A stretch of 64,000 nucleotides of DNA from Lepisosteus oculatus. Lineage: Eukaryota > Chordata > Actinopteri > Semionotiformes > Lepisosteidae. The notes beneath the pieces were generated by a model, which saw only the letters and a list, made by a program, of their open reading frames with translations, had not been told where the DNA came from and searched no databases. The DNA lies in assembly GCF_040954835.1 (NCBI RefSeq), contig NC_090706.1, positions 35,349,148 to 35,413,147 of the forward strand, written 5' to 3'. Each line of letters opens with the position of its first letter. The stretch's first letter is position 1. This document shows, piece by piece, positions 49,901 through 61,080 of the stretch. The position numbers and the translations under genes are program-made.

Positions 49901-51756
49901 GCATCTCCTTTTTGTCCCTTAGTGTTTGTGTGTGTCATCCTCCCTGGAAGTTCCTGGAATAGTCCCACCTTCCACCCTTTGTTCCTGGGATAGGTTATGG
50001 ATTGCTGTAACTCTTACTGGGAATACATGGTGAAGTTCTACATAGAGACCAACATTCCTGAACTGTCTGTTTTCCCATTTATAAACTCACAGCTGAACAC
50101 GTTTGAGTTACAATCTGATGGCAGAGCAAGTCTGGGCTTTCAGAGCACTTATTCCTGATCCTCTTACACAGTCATATTGCCTGACTTTGTAATACATTTA
50201 TGACACCGACCACTGAGTTATGCTGCCACCTAGTGTCAACGTGCGCTAAAATCCTGGTTGTTAACCTATTTAATTAGTTTCACAAAAACAAATTGAATGC
50301 CTACGTGGAAGGCACAGATAAATTATTCGTAAGTTCAAAGTTTAAATAATACAAAAATCCAGTACTATAATATAATCTTTAGTGTCATATAAAATTAACA
50401 GTATTACTAACATACTATGCAAAAGTAACTGATAGAGTCAAATGTTACCATATTAGTACATTAAGAGCATTTTTAATTTTCTATTAAGCATGGCATTTTC
50501 TATTATTTTAATAACTGTGTAAATATTTTTTAGTTTAGTTTTTAGTTTAGAGAGAAGAATGTTAGACAGAATGTTATAGAGAAAAAACCAAACGTGTCAC
50601 TTAACAATCTTGGTTACATTCTGATCAAAATATTCAATAACATGAGATTTGAGTAAGGAGCTCTGTCAGCGTATGTTGGCTACAAAGACAGATGTAAAGT
50701 ATAAAATCTGAAGAAAACATCTGAAGAAGGTTCAACAGCAGAAACATTGTGTTTCTTCATTCTGCTATTCAGAATGGAATTAACCTTTCTACTTATTCCT
50801 ATCTCAATGTTATTTATGCATTCCAAAATATGTAATTTGTTCACAGGAGAAATTTTAGAACCTCTTCATGCTCAACTCCTGAAGGCTGAGCACGTATTGA
50901 GCTGCTACAAGCAGACACGTGCACTGTCCCTTACGTACCAGAAACACTTGTATTCGGGAAGCCAGACTTTACTACTTAAAGCCCAAGATGCCTGTAGCAT
51001 CTCATGATCTTATGTGTTTGGGGACTGGTCTGGTCATCTACACGCGGCTTTTTGAAAAACATAGATATATGCATTTGTTTTGCCATGTTGGCTAATAAAC
51101 CAAAAACCGAGTGCTAGATAGCTCTAAGAGCGTCTGATGACAATGATAGCCAATTAGGCCCCACCCCACTGTATTTACAAAATTTTCTTATTGTCACAAA
51201 AGATACAGCAAACCAATAACAAATTGCATACAATGAAAAAATCAAACATGTAACATTAAAAAGCAAATCATGTGACGCAAACAAGGAAAAAAAATCTTAA
51301 ATTACTTTGGACTGACTGGGTAGGCCTAGGATTGATCAGGGTGGGCCACCCAGGCCCAGCCATGGCTATGCCCCTGATCCTGCCTTGCACCCTATGCATC
51401 CTGGGATAGGCTCCAGGCCACCATGACACCCTGTATTGAAAGTGAAGATGAACTGTGGTGTGACGTCGTGTAAGCCACACTAAGCGATCAGTCTGAGGGG
51501 TGTGCTGTGTTGTTGTTGTTGGCAGGCGATGAAGAAGATCTACAAGGCATGCCAGAAGTACCCTGAGTGGAAACGGAAGCACAACCCCAACCTGAAACCC
51601 TGGATGTACCCGGAGCAGAATACTCTTCCCTGCATCAGCCTGTCAGAGCTGTCTCTGCAGCGTGCAGACTCCCTGGAAAACATCGACGAGAGTGGGCTGA
51701 GCGAGGAGAAAACCCACATTAGCGATGATGACGAAGGCTTCTCCAAAGAGTCCTAG
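34797..51756 (+). CDS. stard10: stard10-like, START-domain phospholipid transfer protein, 6 exons, 267 aa
   Basis: Cytosolic lipid-transfer protein of the PCTP/STARD10 group; STARD10 shuttles phosphatidylcholine and phosphatidylethanolamine between membranes. Six exons join in frame: 150 + 148 + 104 + 118 + 53 + 231 nt. The START domain spans about residues 8-210. Diagnostic stretches are DVTAETLYDVLHDTSYRKKW, DSNMIETFDIGRLTVNADVG, NRDFITLRSWLP, VSLQTGYLIQS and SLPKWVVNK. The tail keeps LSLQRADSLENIDES and an acidic SDDDE (Ser257), like the casein-kinase-2 site reported near the STARD10 C-terminus. Human STARD10 is about 291 aa; this one lacks the ~20-residue N-terminal extension. It may be stard10 itself or a paralogue: gene identity as a STARD10-type protein is firm, exact orthology is not. 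Introns are GT-AG except intron 1, which looks GC-AG. Confidence 0.95.
36874..36903. repeat. perfect inverted repeat, 12-bp arms
   Basis: ATCTCTTTGGGC and GCCCAAAGAGAT around the 6-nt loop CCATAT. It is an isolated hairpin in stard10-like intron 1 with no adjoining repeat family recognised. Confidence 0.85.
37340..37831 (-). pseudogene. decayed LINE reverse-transcriptase fragment and 3' end
   Basis: Minus-strand translation includes ISKVIETRIRIKLDNNL followed by LTDNQDRFRNGTF, matching the fingers region of CR1/jockey-type reverse transcriptases (usual forms ...SKVMERIIRDRL... and LLTDNQHGFRKGRS). Downstream on the same strand, near 37500-37560, is a 3'-end-like segment ('gccatgtttttgaaaccag', 'ctttcaaaaatggctggatg'). 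The core between them is missing, so this is an internally deleted dead copy. Confidence 0.6.
38678..38743. repeat. two adjacent palindromes
   Basis: A 20-bp perfect palindrome, ATACAGTATGCATACTGTAT, at 38678-38697, then arms ATAAGTATAC (38716-38725) and GTATACTTAT (38734-38743) around CGTATACC. The second one also repeats GTATACC internally. AT-rich; meaning unknown. Confidence 0.8.
41488..41775 (+). repeat. tRNA-derived SINE with L2-type tail
   Basis: The head reads AAGGTGGCACAGTGGTTAGC with GGTTCAAATCC as B-box (near 41519-41529). It continues through 'gtgctctggcttcctcc', a TG-rich stretch and 'ctgtattggataaagcagtta' to 'aaaatggatgaatgg'. A full-length tRNA-headed copy. Confidence 0.8.
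41855..41904. repeat. paired ATGACAATTGTCAT palindromes
   Basis: The perfect 14-bp palindrome ATGACAATTGTCAT occurs at 41855-41868 and again at 41889-41902, where it extends to 18 bp (GAATGACAATTGTCATTC, 41887-41904). Each contains ACAAT/ATTGT half-sites facing each other, the core bound by SOX-family HMG domains. Confidence 0.85.
42793..43025 (+). repeat. SINE/L2-type repeat
   Basis: 'ggcagggaggtacagagttaaca' with a B-box-like GAGTTCAATTC, 'gggagctctggtttcctcccacagtcc', 'aaggcatactggtaggttaattggcctctggg' and 'aaaatggatggg'. It lacks the 'atccagggtgt' middle part. The open frame through it is repeat-derived. Confidence 0.75.
43927..44020 (+). repeat. L2-type 3' tail
   Basis: 'accatccagggtgtatcttgcct', 'caggataagctctggctccc' and 'cagcagttagaaaatgg' are the last part of the L2 tail. 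It ends about 150 bp before exon 2 of the START gene. Confidence 0.7.
44170..44317 (+). CDS. stard10: stard10-like exon 2
   Basis: Residues 51-99 plus one base: MRIVCKDVTAETLYDVLHDT, SYRKKWDSNMIETFDIGRLT, VNADVGYYS. Acceptor CTTCCAG|ATG, donor TCCT|GTAAGT. The split codon is completed as Trp100 by exon 3, matching the Trp in human STARD10 (GYYSW). Confidence 0.97.
44318..46187 (+). other. stard10-like intron 2
   Basis: A 1.87 kb intron, AT-rich. I see no repeat family or hidden exon in it. Confidence 0.6.
46188..46291 (+). CDS. stard10: stard10-like exon 3
   Basis: Completes Trp100, then residues 101-134: KCPSPLKNRDFITLRSWLPL, GKDYLIINYSVKHP. Acceptor TTACAG|GG, donor CCA|GTAAGT, phase 0. 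This is the central beta-sheet portion of the START fold. Confidence 0.97.
46292..47463 (+). other. stard10-like intron 3
   Basis: A 1.17 kb AT-rich intron ending in a strong polypyrimidine tract. Nothing else recognised. Confidence 0.6.
47464..47581 (+). CDS. stard10: stard10-like exon 4
   Basis: Residues 135-173 plus one base of Gly174: QYPPKKDYVRAVSLQTGYLI, QSNGANCCTLYYLTQVDPK. The long T-run before CTCAG is a strong acceptor. Donor AAAG|GTGAGA. Confidence 0.97.
47582..48533 (+). other. stard10-like intron 4
   Basis: A 0.95 kb AT-rich intron. No repeat or exon recognised. Confidence 0.6.
48534..48586 (+). CDS. stard10: stard10-like exon 5 (53 nt)
   Basis: Completes Gly174, then residues 175-191: SLPKWVVNKVSQFVAPK. 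A very short exon found by homology and phase; acceptor TTGCAG|GT, donor AAG|GTAATG. It encodes the start of the C-terminal START helix. A solo LTR lies 282 bp downstream in the next intron. Confidence 0.97.
48868..49398 (-). mobile_element. solo LTR, 531 bp, with 4-bp target duplication
   Basis: On the plus strand it runs from TGTAACAGG to CGTGACA, flanked by GTTT on both sides (48864-48867 and 49399-49402). Read on the minus strand it starts TGTCACGATTGGC, has a TATA-like TTATTTAAGCC and ends CCTGTTACA, which suggests minus orientation. It is strongly CpG- and GC-rich against its intron. The several open frames of 80-104 codons within it overlap on both strands and are artefacts. Confidence 0.75.
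49755..50040 (+). repeat. decayed SINE/L2-type repeat
   Basis: 'gggaggcatagtggtttggtg' and 'gttactgagttccattcc' are a diverged tRNA-like head; 'cctgggataggttatggattgc' is the tail. More decayed than the 12.8 and 41.5 kb copies. Confidence 0.6.
50718..50810 (+). repeat. Penelope-type repeat end, copy C
   Basis: ATCTGAAGAAGGTTCAACAG, GAAACATTGTG and 'cagaatggaattaacctttct' follow copies A and B with several substitutions. It lies in the last intron of the START gene. Confidence 0.55.
51365..51450 (+). repeat. L2-type tail scrap
   Basis: 'cctgccttgcaccctatgcatcctgggataggctccagg' and 'caccctgtattgaaa' are L2-tail segments, ending about 80 bp before the last exon of the START gene. Confidence 0.6.
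51526..51756 (+). CDS. stard10: stard10-like exon 6 with stop
   Basis: Residues 192-267 and TAG. AMKKIYKACQKYPEWKRKHN completes the START C-terminal helix. The tail has NPNLKPWMYPEQNTLP, LSELSLQRADSLENIDES and an acidic end (SDDDEGFSKES). The exon is visibly more GC-rich than its flanks. Acceptor TTGTTGGCAG|GCG. Confidence 0.97.
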   Translation, partial: AMKKIYKACQKYPEWKRKHNPNLKPWMYPEQNTLPCISLSELSLQRADSLENIDESGLSEEKTHISDDDEGFSKES

Positions 51757-52118
51757 AGGCGCTGGAGGCTGTGCTGATTGAACCCAATCACCCAGGCAAT
51801 AAGACAGTGGAAGAACATCATTAGTTGACTGTCAATATCTATATGAATGCCTGTGTGTATCATGTATTGTAATTGACTCTGTGCTAGGGACTTGTGACTT
51901 TTTTCACATGACCTGAAAGGGTGGCTTTATATGAAACATATATGTATGTCCAGGTACAGAGTAACAGTAGTGTTCCTTAATGCATTACCTTGCTTATAAC
52001 CTTCCTGAATCTAATGACACAAGATTTGTTTTTTTTCTCCTAGAGCGTAGTGATGAATGGAGTATCACCCCCTGCTGGTAGATTTGTGAATGTGAATCAA
52101 CACATAAACAAATCAACA

Positions 52119-52124
52119 AATAAA
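52119..52124 (+). terminator. candidate polyadenylation signal of stard10-like
   Basis: AATAAA, 363 bases after the stop codon, the first canonical signal seen downstream. Others occur further on (near 52546). Which is used cannot be told from sequence. Confidence 0.45.
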
Positions 52125-55100
52125 ATGCTTACATTCAGTATGAGGCACTTAGTATCAGTGGGCTGAAGAGTTTAACTGTTGACATATTCCATGCCTTGAT
52201 GTTATTAATATATGTCCCATATTAGAAGGTTAAAGCAACAGAATGCATGAAGTGACTTCACTGTTAACCTGTGCAGGTGAAGACAGACATCCTGAAACTG
52301 TCGTCCACTAAAGTATTTGGTCACTTTAGCATGGGACAGGAGTTGGAACAACAACTGAATTGCTTCAGGTCTTCTGAGTAAAATTTGTAATGTAACAGTA
52401 AGTAGTAATTCTCATTAGATGTGTTCACAGCCATTTTAGCCATTAAGAGAAATCAGTCAACTGTCCCAATAGTTTTGCTCCTTCAAAGTAAAAAATCGCT
52501 TTATTAAATTGACCCAAGAGGGTAGAAGTGAACTGAGTTTATTAAAAATAAATTACTTAAGGGCTTTACTTAATATTCATTGCTTTATTTTCATGAGAAA
52601 TGCTAATTGTTAGAGTTTATAGTAAAAAGTACAATTTAGACTTCACTGTCCCAATACTTTTGAAGGGCACTATATACAGTAGATGAAACCATGGGGAGCA
52701 TATCAAACAGTGGAAATGCACTGTTGCCTTAGTAATATTTAATTTGCCTTCTATGTTTCATTGTTCCATGGTGCACAGTTTTCATGACATATTTGATTGA
52801 GTAGACAGACCTGAGTTATGAGCACTCCTTATATCAAATTAAAAACCACTAACACCATAAAAGACAAAAAAATCAGAGGTTTGAAATATGCTTGAGACAG
52901 TATATTAATTGAGTTTAGAAACTAGTCGTACCTGAAAATTAAAGTTTAAATAGTTGTTGTTGATTGATGTTTCTAAATAATTTTGGGGGGCGTTGGGTAG
53001 TTAATCTCTTGTTAGATAACTGCTGAATCCTGGAATGTGGGTTAATGTGATATGAGATATATAAAGAAGAAGTATGCATTATGCTAAACAGACTAAGGTG
53101 TTTCAACTAACCGGAAGAATAATTGTCAAAAAGAGATGAAGAAGGTGAAATTATTACCACCACCATTATTATTAGCATGGTCAAGAAGAGAGATATGGTA
53201 GATGTACATGGTTTGGAACACTACTATTTGCCTGTTGTTAAGATAGCCAGTTCCTGTTCCATGCTATTTTACTGTGACCAATTTACCTGAATAAAACATG
53301 CTACACACATCTGAGGCACAGAGTATAAAAGGTTCAAAATCACCAAAGAGTATATGAAATAGAAAATGGAAATAAAATTAGCATTTTCAATCACAAAAAT
53401 GTACCTAGATTTATCACTAAGATATTTTAAGATTTTAATCTATAATGACAGCAAGAATATTATTTTTAGGTATTTTACTAAGAATTGTGTGTACCATACA
53501 AACAGTGAGCGGCACACCAATTAAGTAGCAAGATGTTTGTTGGAATTTTGCTACCAGCACTATGTGTATTTCACTGTTATTGTATTTCAGAATACATGCA
53601 ATAACTATCAATGAATGTAGATAAAGAAACCCTAAACTTGAAAGGTAGCAAATAAGGCAATCCCATTTTGTAGTATTAGGTTTACACATTCGTTAGGGAT
53701 TCTGTAAGATATAATATATTGGTGCTGCAATAAAATTAACTTATTTTTAATGTGAATCTTCAGTAAATGCCCATTGCAGAATTCTTACTTTCAATAGCCC
53801 ATCCAGTCACCTGAACAGTATTACACAAGTACTGGTTCTCATTGACATTGGTATCCACGTTCGTGTCGTTTTTGACAGCTTTTAACTTTTGTTAACAAAT
53901 ATATCAGATACAAATAGTCTTTCACAGCTTTTTTTCTTCTTTTAAACCTGGATTTTGATGCTGCCATGCGTAAATTCTAACATGATTGATGAATGAACTA
54001 ACTGGCCTTGGAGCAATGCTTGAAATTTTAAGTAAGGAATCCTAGGCTATGAGTAGGTTACAAAACACTTCTCCAAATCGTTTAAAATGGCTGTATAGAG
54101 CATTTAGATTTTTAAGAATTAAATACATATATGGTGTATATTACAAAAGGAGTAGTAGGAAGTATAGATTTAAAATCCAATTTCTATTTAGTGCATGTGA
54201 ATTTTAGTGGGAAAGCAGAATGTTTTCTTTGTTCTGAATCATTTATCTGATCAATGACTCAAGAGTCATTTTAAAATACCAGTGCTTTGATGCTTAACTC
54301 TTTGCTGAAAACTGTTGTAGCGGCAAGGCTTATTAATAATACAGGAATGAACCCCTACACTGTTCTCCTGCTATAGTTAAGAGTGGGAAAAATATGGGGT
54401 TTAAAGCTTTCACACAAATAAGAAGGATGCTACAATATGGAAAACCTAAGCAAGAGATCATTCTAAGTAAGCCTTTAAGATGACAACATCTAGCTTCTCT
54501 AAATGGATTGGATTCTTAATTTGAAAAATGAAATCACTCAATATACAAAATAAAATTAAAAAATGAATGCCAGTAAGCTTAAATGCACATTCTCACCCTA
54601 AGCACCTTCTGCTAATCCTGTCCGGGAATAAAAGATATTTAAAAAATATATCAGTACCATAACCATGTCCTGCTGGCAGGACACAAATCAGAAGAACAAA
54701 ACCCTGAGTATGTTTTGAAAAGAAATTTATTAACAGGACAGCTAATAGATGTTTGCAATTGCACATTGGATATGCAGAGGTTATCTGATTTTCTCACTCA
54801 GCTGTTAAACTACATTACCAGAGACATATACTGTATTACAATGACACTGAAAAGGATCTTATCAACAGATCATGTTGTCTTAATTTTCAGGATTATGTAG
54901 GAATCCTTGTTAATATACTGTATTTTTTACCTTTTACATTTTCTTAGATGCACATTTTCATTAGAATTCTAGGAAAGAAAATGAATGTGAAACTGGTTTT
55001 AAAAATATAATAAAACTGTATTTTATTCCTCAATTAGACTTTGGAGAGAAATGTTATTTTAAACCCTCACAAGATAATACATAATTAAAATGGCTCTTAG

Positions 55101-58100
55101 TCACTCATTCAGCTAATTCAAAGTAGGTTTGGATTAAAAGTAGGCATTATTCTGTAACTATTTAAGAGGTCAGGTGTTGTGCGATTCCGTCACTTCATGT
55201 TGTAAATATGGTTTGCCGTTGTTCTTTGGCTGTTTCACTGTATATTTTGTGAAGTACTTGCCTACCAAGTGTTAAACTGTAAAGTAGGTGCTAGGATATT
55301 AGTAAACAGTGTTCAGACCACAGTGGGTAACTGTAGAAAATGACTCAGCTGCCAGAAGATTTCATCTGCACAATTAGTGTGATTTGTGATCTGAAAGGAT
55401 CTGAAAAGTTGGCAGTGTTCAAATTTGGTTTACTCAACTGTTTAGTTTTAAGTAGTGCTTTACTGCATTTGACTTGCCTGAACATATTGTATGTTCTACA
55501 CTTGACTCTGCAATGTGCCGTGAGTCTAACTGATGAAAGGGTTTCTCTGGTGTTTCCTTTCTTTTTATTTTCAAATAAATCACTAGTTTCTGAGAGCTTT
55601 TGTCATTTTATTTGAGTCTGAAGGATGCTTTGTTGTTTTATAAATGATATTCTTGTATATTAAGCACAAAGTGTTTGCACAAAGCAGCAACAGGCTTATG
55701 TTTGCTTAACAGATAATCATATGAAATATTAAAATCCTGCAAAAAACAGTTTAATGAATAATGCAGATGTATCTAAATACATTAAAGAATTAAGCTTCTT
55801 GCTTCTCACTTAATAACCATGCTTTTATTTATAGTTTAGGCATCTTTGTGCCTTTGCTACACAAGAACTGTGTAATTTTCACTTTTAACAGTGTTGGAAT
55901 GTGTAAACAATGCAAACAATGTAAACACCAAGACTGCAGATTCTGTGAAAGACTAATGACTAAGAAAACCCTACTCATATAAATCTATAACAGAAGGACT
56001 AGAATATTTTTTTTTCATATATTTGGAAAAAAAAAGTTTATGTGCTACCACAAATCTCTTTCAGTTCTCTGTATTGTTTATTTTTTCTTTTAGTTTTTAA
56101 TCACATTACTCTGTGTTTGAATGAATGAGATTTACGACAGCTTGCTGGTTACATTATTAAGTTGTTATTTGACAGCTTTTTTCTCTTTTTCCTTTAGACT
56201 TCTGAAAGCAGGATACCAAAGGTTCTTTTCTTCTTCAAACAAATGTTTCTTAGTCATGCCGAGTTACACAGGACAAAGGAATAAGGCTTGGAATAAGTTG
56301 TGACTATGAGATGGCATTGGCCTCCTTTAATATCCTGACGTTCTGTGTCGTTTGTTGTTGTTTTTTTGTCATCGAACATGTTCGTCAAAACAATGAAGAA
56401 CTAATAATACTCTATCCAAATGCAAAACCATTTTTGGGATATCTCAGAGTTCACAAGGTACCTAAAATTAACTGTGCAGTACAAATTAAGCCATTTTAAG
56501 TTATAATCACAATTAATGCTGAAAAAATGTGGTTTATAATTCTAGATTGGAATAATGAAAAAATACATGATACAGGTATGTTACTTAAACAGTAATAAAA
56601 GCCACTTTCATATTGAAGGCATATAAGATTATAAGACAGTAAGAAAAAGCAGTTAAAAAAGTATTAAGTGTAGTATTTGTCACCAAACTTCTTTAAAAAT
56701 ATCTATATTCTGAATGTGAATAACTGTATCTAAACAGCAGCTACAATGGGCCATTATCTTTAGAGCTAGACAAGCTTTTCTGCTTATCTCAGCAAATGAT
56801 TTCGGTGCGAGACACTTAAAATGGGGTCAAAATATGAGAAAATAATGCTTTATTTTTTACATTAAAACCTTGAATTTTTTTTCTAATGGCCTGGAAAATA
56901 TCTGTTCACTTGGGTCTCTCTGTGTATCTCTTTTGCTTCACTTAATACGCAAATAAACAGCTGGACCACTCCTTAAAATCTCTATTGTCTCAGGCACTTC
57001 CTGTTTCCCTTTTGGCACACTTCCTGTCTGTATCAGAGTCAGATTGTTTCATGGAAGGAAAGGAAACAGATCCTCAGATTTCTCACAGGAGAGCCCTCCA
57101 ACTCGAACTGAAATGCCTGTTTTAAGCACTCCAGTATAATGTGTTATTTCCATTCTGGAATATTCACTGGCAAACAATAAAATAACTCTAATAGTGGAAC
57201 AATGAAATAAGATGAGGTACTGTACACCATTTCATTTGGTTGAAATATAATTTAGACAGTATAGATAATAAGAAATGAAGGTAACTGTGTGCTGTGTTTT
57301 AATCTGTACATATTAAAATTAATTGGTGTGTGCTTTAAACAATAACCACAAATTAGAAATGCAATACTCCATAGAAGATGTAAATTACCACAGCACTGTA
57401 CCATTGTAACGTGGAGAAAATATTTATATAACCCAGGGTTATGTGTGTGCATGAATCCACAAGGAATCTTTTCCTTTTCCGTAGGTGTGGAAGTCAAGGA
57501 ATATGGACAGGAAGTGTACGCATTGAAGCTTTGTCTTCCTGCATATTCTCAGGTTGGGCAACACTGTTTGACCCTTTCATTCTTTTGAATGGTAAGACAT
57601 GACTGCTGGAAAGCCATAAAATCTTTAAAATCTGTTTGTGACAGATGGCAGACGTGAGCCTGAAGCCTTAAAAACATCCTCCTGGTGTGACTAGGTGGCC
57701 AAAAGGGAAAACAGTTTAGATGAAGGACAGCTCACACATTCGAAATAAAGGTTTCAGTTGATTTTTTAATTGATTTTGAATTTGATTTCCAGTTGTCTAC
57801 TGATGAATGTGACAAAAGTATTCTTATATTTGTCTAAACATTCCAGACTGAGAGTTAAACTCTAAATGATGAGGGTATCATTTTGACGGGCTGTGAAAGG
57901 TGTTTAGTGGAAGAAAATTGCACTGGATGTAACTGCTGTGCTACAAAACACCAAACATCAGTTAATTATATATGAGCAGTATGCTACTAAAAGAACATGT
58001 AATAATAAATACTTCTTCAAAAATTATTCACAGCTGGTATTTCACTTCTATACAAAAACTCTTAAAATGTTTACGCGTGTTGGAGGTAATGTAGGAGGTA

Positions 58101-58299
58101 ACTATGAAAAGCTAAAGGACACCTTACAGTTCTCAAGAAACTACAGAGGTTTCTTAACGATACCAGAAAATATATATATTGTATCACTTATATTTTAGTG
58201 ATATTAATATAAATTAATTTTGATAAGGAATTTTAATAAATTGCGAACATCTTTTTTTGTAAGAATTAAATGGCAATACACCAAAAATCAATATTGTTT

Positions 58300-59400
58300 A
58301 CCGTAGAGGCGGTTTATAAATGTGATTGTTGTCATCAACGTCTCAATACGGCAGGCGAGGAAATAATGTTGCTTTTAAAATGTCACATCCAAGAGGAAGT
58401 TTATCGTCGCCGAAGTAAACAGTAACGTGCTAAACTGTACAAGACGTTCTGTAAATTTATAACCCCCACACCAAAAAAATAAACAATAAACAGCGCAACA
58501 GTAAAATGTTAACATTTCTTTTTTTCTGTTGAATGCGAATGTATACCTTCGTTCATCTAACGCGCAGATGTCTGACTATTTGGACCTGTTCCTTGAGCTA
58601 CTTCACTGACTGGGTCTGTATTTACAGTACACTTAACGATTAAAATTAACCCGTCGTCTTATGTCAACTGTCTCCCTTTTACCTAACTTCCTTTCTGGTG
58701 CATTTCAAAATAACTACCTACCAGTAAATACGTTGCACAATTGCTTATTTAGTGTTCAGTGACGTAAACTCAATGTGTACAATTATTATATGGTATTAAA
58801 TTGACCGTGCTGTCTGTCGTGTAGTGTTTGGCAGACGTCTACATCGCAGTTGTGTTCTGGAGTGCAAGATCCTTTTCGCTCTTCTAGTGATCACACATCT
58901 GTGTAAAATTGGCAAACTAATGTCAGACTTTAAAAACAAAGTTCCTTAATGAAATAATACAAATCTATACTAAATGTTAATTAAGTATCTGCTTACTAAG
59001 GAAGATTAACGTGTATCTAAAAACAGTGGAGTGCAAGACAGTACTTTATAGTACTCTGTGAAGAATAGTCGGCTAACTTTTTCTTCTTCACACGTCCTCC
59101 CCTTTAAGGTCTGCGTTCGTGTTCCTGATCTGCAAAGGAGATACTTCAACAAAACCTCAGAGCGCTCGGATGCATATTAGTGCATGCCTACTGATTGCTC
59201 TTTCATGGTCCGAAGTACCGGGGAATTGCAAACTGTAATACATATGCCTTTTTTTAAAACGTTGGGGGACAACATTACAGTTTTCGCTGACGATAGAGAC
59301 AAGAGGGAGGTAAGTAAAACTTCAGCTACTGTACAAGTTTCGGGCAAAGGGAGCGAGACTGAAGTTAATCGAACGTTTTCAACATGATACTAGTAATTGA
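58300..59400. promoter_or_regulatory. CpG-retaining block, candidate promoter or first-exon region
   Basis: CpG is scarce in most of the window but frequent here ('gtcgccgaag', 'taacgcgcagatg', 'ccgtcgtctt', 'gagcgctcggatg', 'gaagtaccgggg', 'tttcgctgacgatag'). At its right end CAAGAGGGAG|GTAAGT (exon end 59309) is a consensus splice donor on the plus strand. A short frame from 59184 runs into it, but its protein is not recognised. It may be the start of a gene that continues beyond 64 kb, or a regulatory element. Confidence 0.35.
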
Positions 59401-60834
59401 TTATGAAGGGCCACAACCCACTGGAAAAGATTATGGACTTGCCTTATTCGTGCCAAGTGTTTTACAGTAGTGACCTGGCAAGTAGATATAAATCGGTAAA
59501 TTTCTGTGATGTTACAATTGATTGGAAGTCTGCTCAACTTTTACCTTCACGGTAAATTTCTGTGGTCATCCACATAGTTCATATACAGTAGGTCGAAAAA
59601 TAAAATCCGTGTGTGGCCATGCATGAAACGGGTGAACATATAGTAAACAAACAAACAAGCTTTTTGGATATTGATAACAACTATAATAGTAATAATTGTA
59701 ATTCATACTTTCCTAGGCAGTGGGCTGTGTAACTCTGGTAAAGTTTTTCAACAGTCATTGGATTTGATAGGGTCTTGCTTCTCTCTTATGGTTTTAAGTC
59801 AGATGGGCAATCAAAGGTATGAGGAACCCTGTATTGGGAGGTTTTCTTTAAGCTAGGCACATCTTTTCTGTACAATCACAAAGCCATCGCGTTAAAGCGG
59901 TCATCCTTCTAAAAAGGCTTTTTGATGATGATTCACTAAGTGTCGCTGCGTGTGTGACATATCGCTCTTAAACATTCAGAAGCCTTCTGGAGACTTTGGC
60001 GACTTCTGCTCGTGGTGCAGAAATATACGATCATTTTGTTTTAGATGAATCTCTTTCTTAATATTAATAAAATTATACTGACCCTGTTCAGAAGTTCTGT
60101 TACGTCCACTATAGCTTATTCTCAGAATAAGAAGTGTGGGGAATTGAGTGAGATTTGCCTGTTTACAGTAAGTGCACCAAGACCACATATTGTGAGTTAC
60201 GAACCCTCCCTTCTTTACATATATGTATGTAATAACATTGATGCTTTTCCTTTCCTTGTCCTCATCCTTGGGTGTGACCAAGTGGATTATAATGCATTTC
60301 TGCAGGACTCCACGCACTTAGAAATTACATTTATCCAGTTATATGCAGTACTACAGAAATAGCAGTTGAACCGTCAGTATTTTAATTATCCTTTATAAGA
60401 ACAAGGATTTGTCTTTTGGTAGTGTGGGATGGGTGGAGTAATGACCATAAAGTCATGCTGTTTAAAATATTGCTATTTTTAAAGATAAAAGGGTTAGTAA
60501 ACATCTGCTAAATCTATAGACTATTATACAGTGGCTTCTATGCATGAACTAAAAAGATAAAGTGAAGAAATCCACCTTTTGTAATCTTTTGTTTAGTTCT
60601 GCCTTACCTTCTCTGTCATCTTTACATGCAGTATATCTTAATTTCTGTTCTCGATCAGGGAATTTCAACAGTTATGAACATTTTTATCTAGTCTAAGAAT
60701 ATAAAGCCTTCTTATTTTTTTCTGTTCATTGTCTTTGCCTTTCAAGCTAGTCTTGGATTGTCATGACCAAATGGATTGGTCATAATAAGATACGATAAGA
60801 TCACTTTCCTAGCCATATACAATTTCTTGCATTA

Positions 60835-61080
60835 GGAATTTGTTTTTTTGCATACCCCAGCTTGCTCTCAATAAGACACACGGGTACACAGATGGGGAGA
60901 GAGTATTTTGGGGTCAGAGCACAGGGTCGGCCATTTATATGGCGCCCCGGAGCAGTTGGGGTTAAGGGCCTTGCTCAGGGGCCCAACGGAGTGTGATTCC
61001 TCTGCCAACTGCGGGATTTGAACTGGCAACCTTCCAGCCACAGGCGTAGATCCTTACCACAGTGCCTCCGCTCTGCTCAT
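60835..61080 (-). repeat. tRNA-derived SINE, minus orientation
   Basis: On the minus strand it begins GCAGAGCGGAGGCACTGTGG, has the B-box CAGTTCAAATCCC near 61015-61027, then 'gttgggcccctgagcaaggcccttaaccccaactgctcc' and ends near a T-run. The 'gagcaaggcccttaacccc' centre is shared by a widespread fish SINE group. Confidence 0.75.

Noticed and set aside
51268..51582. Minus-strand frame of 104 codons overlapping the START gene's last exon
   Set aside because: Antisense shadow of an L2 scrap and the coding exon.
59976..60362. Opposed frames of 113 and 105 codons
   Set aside because: Mutual shadows on opposite strands with no homology or splice support.
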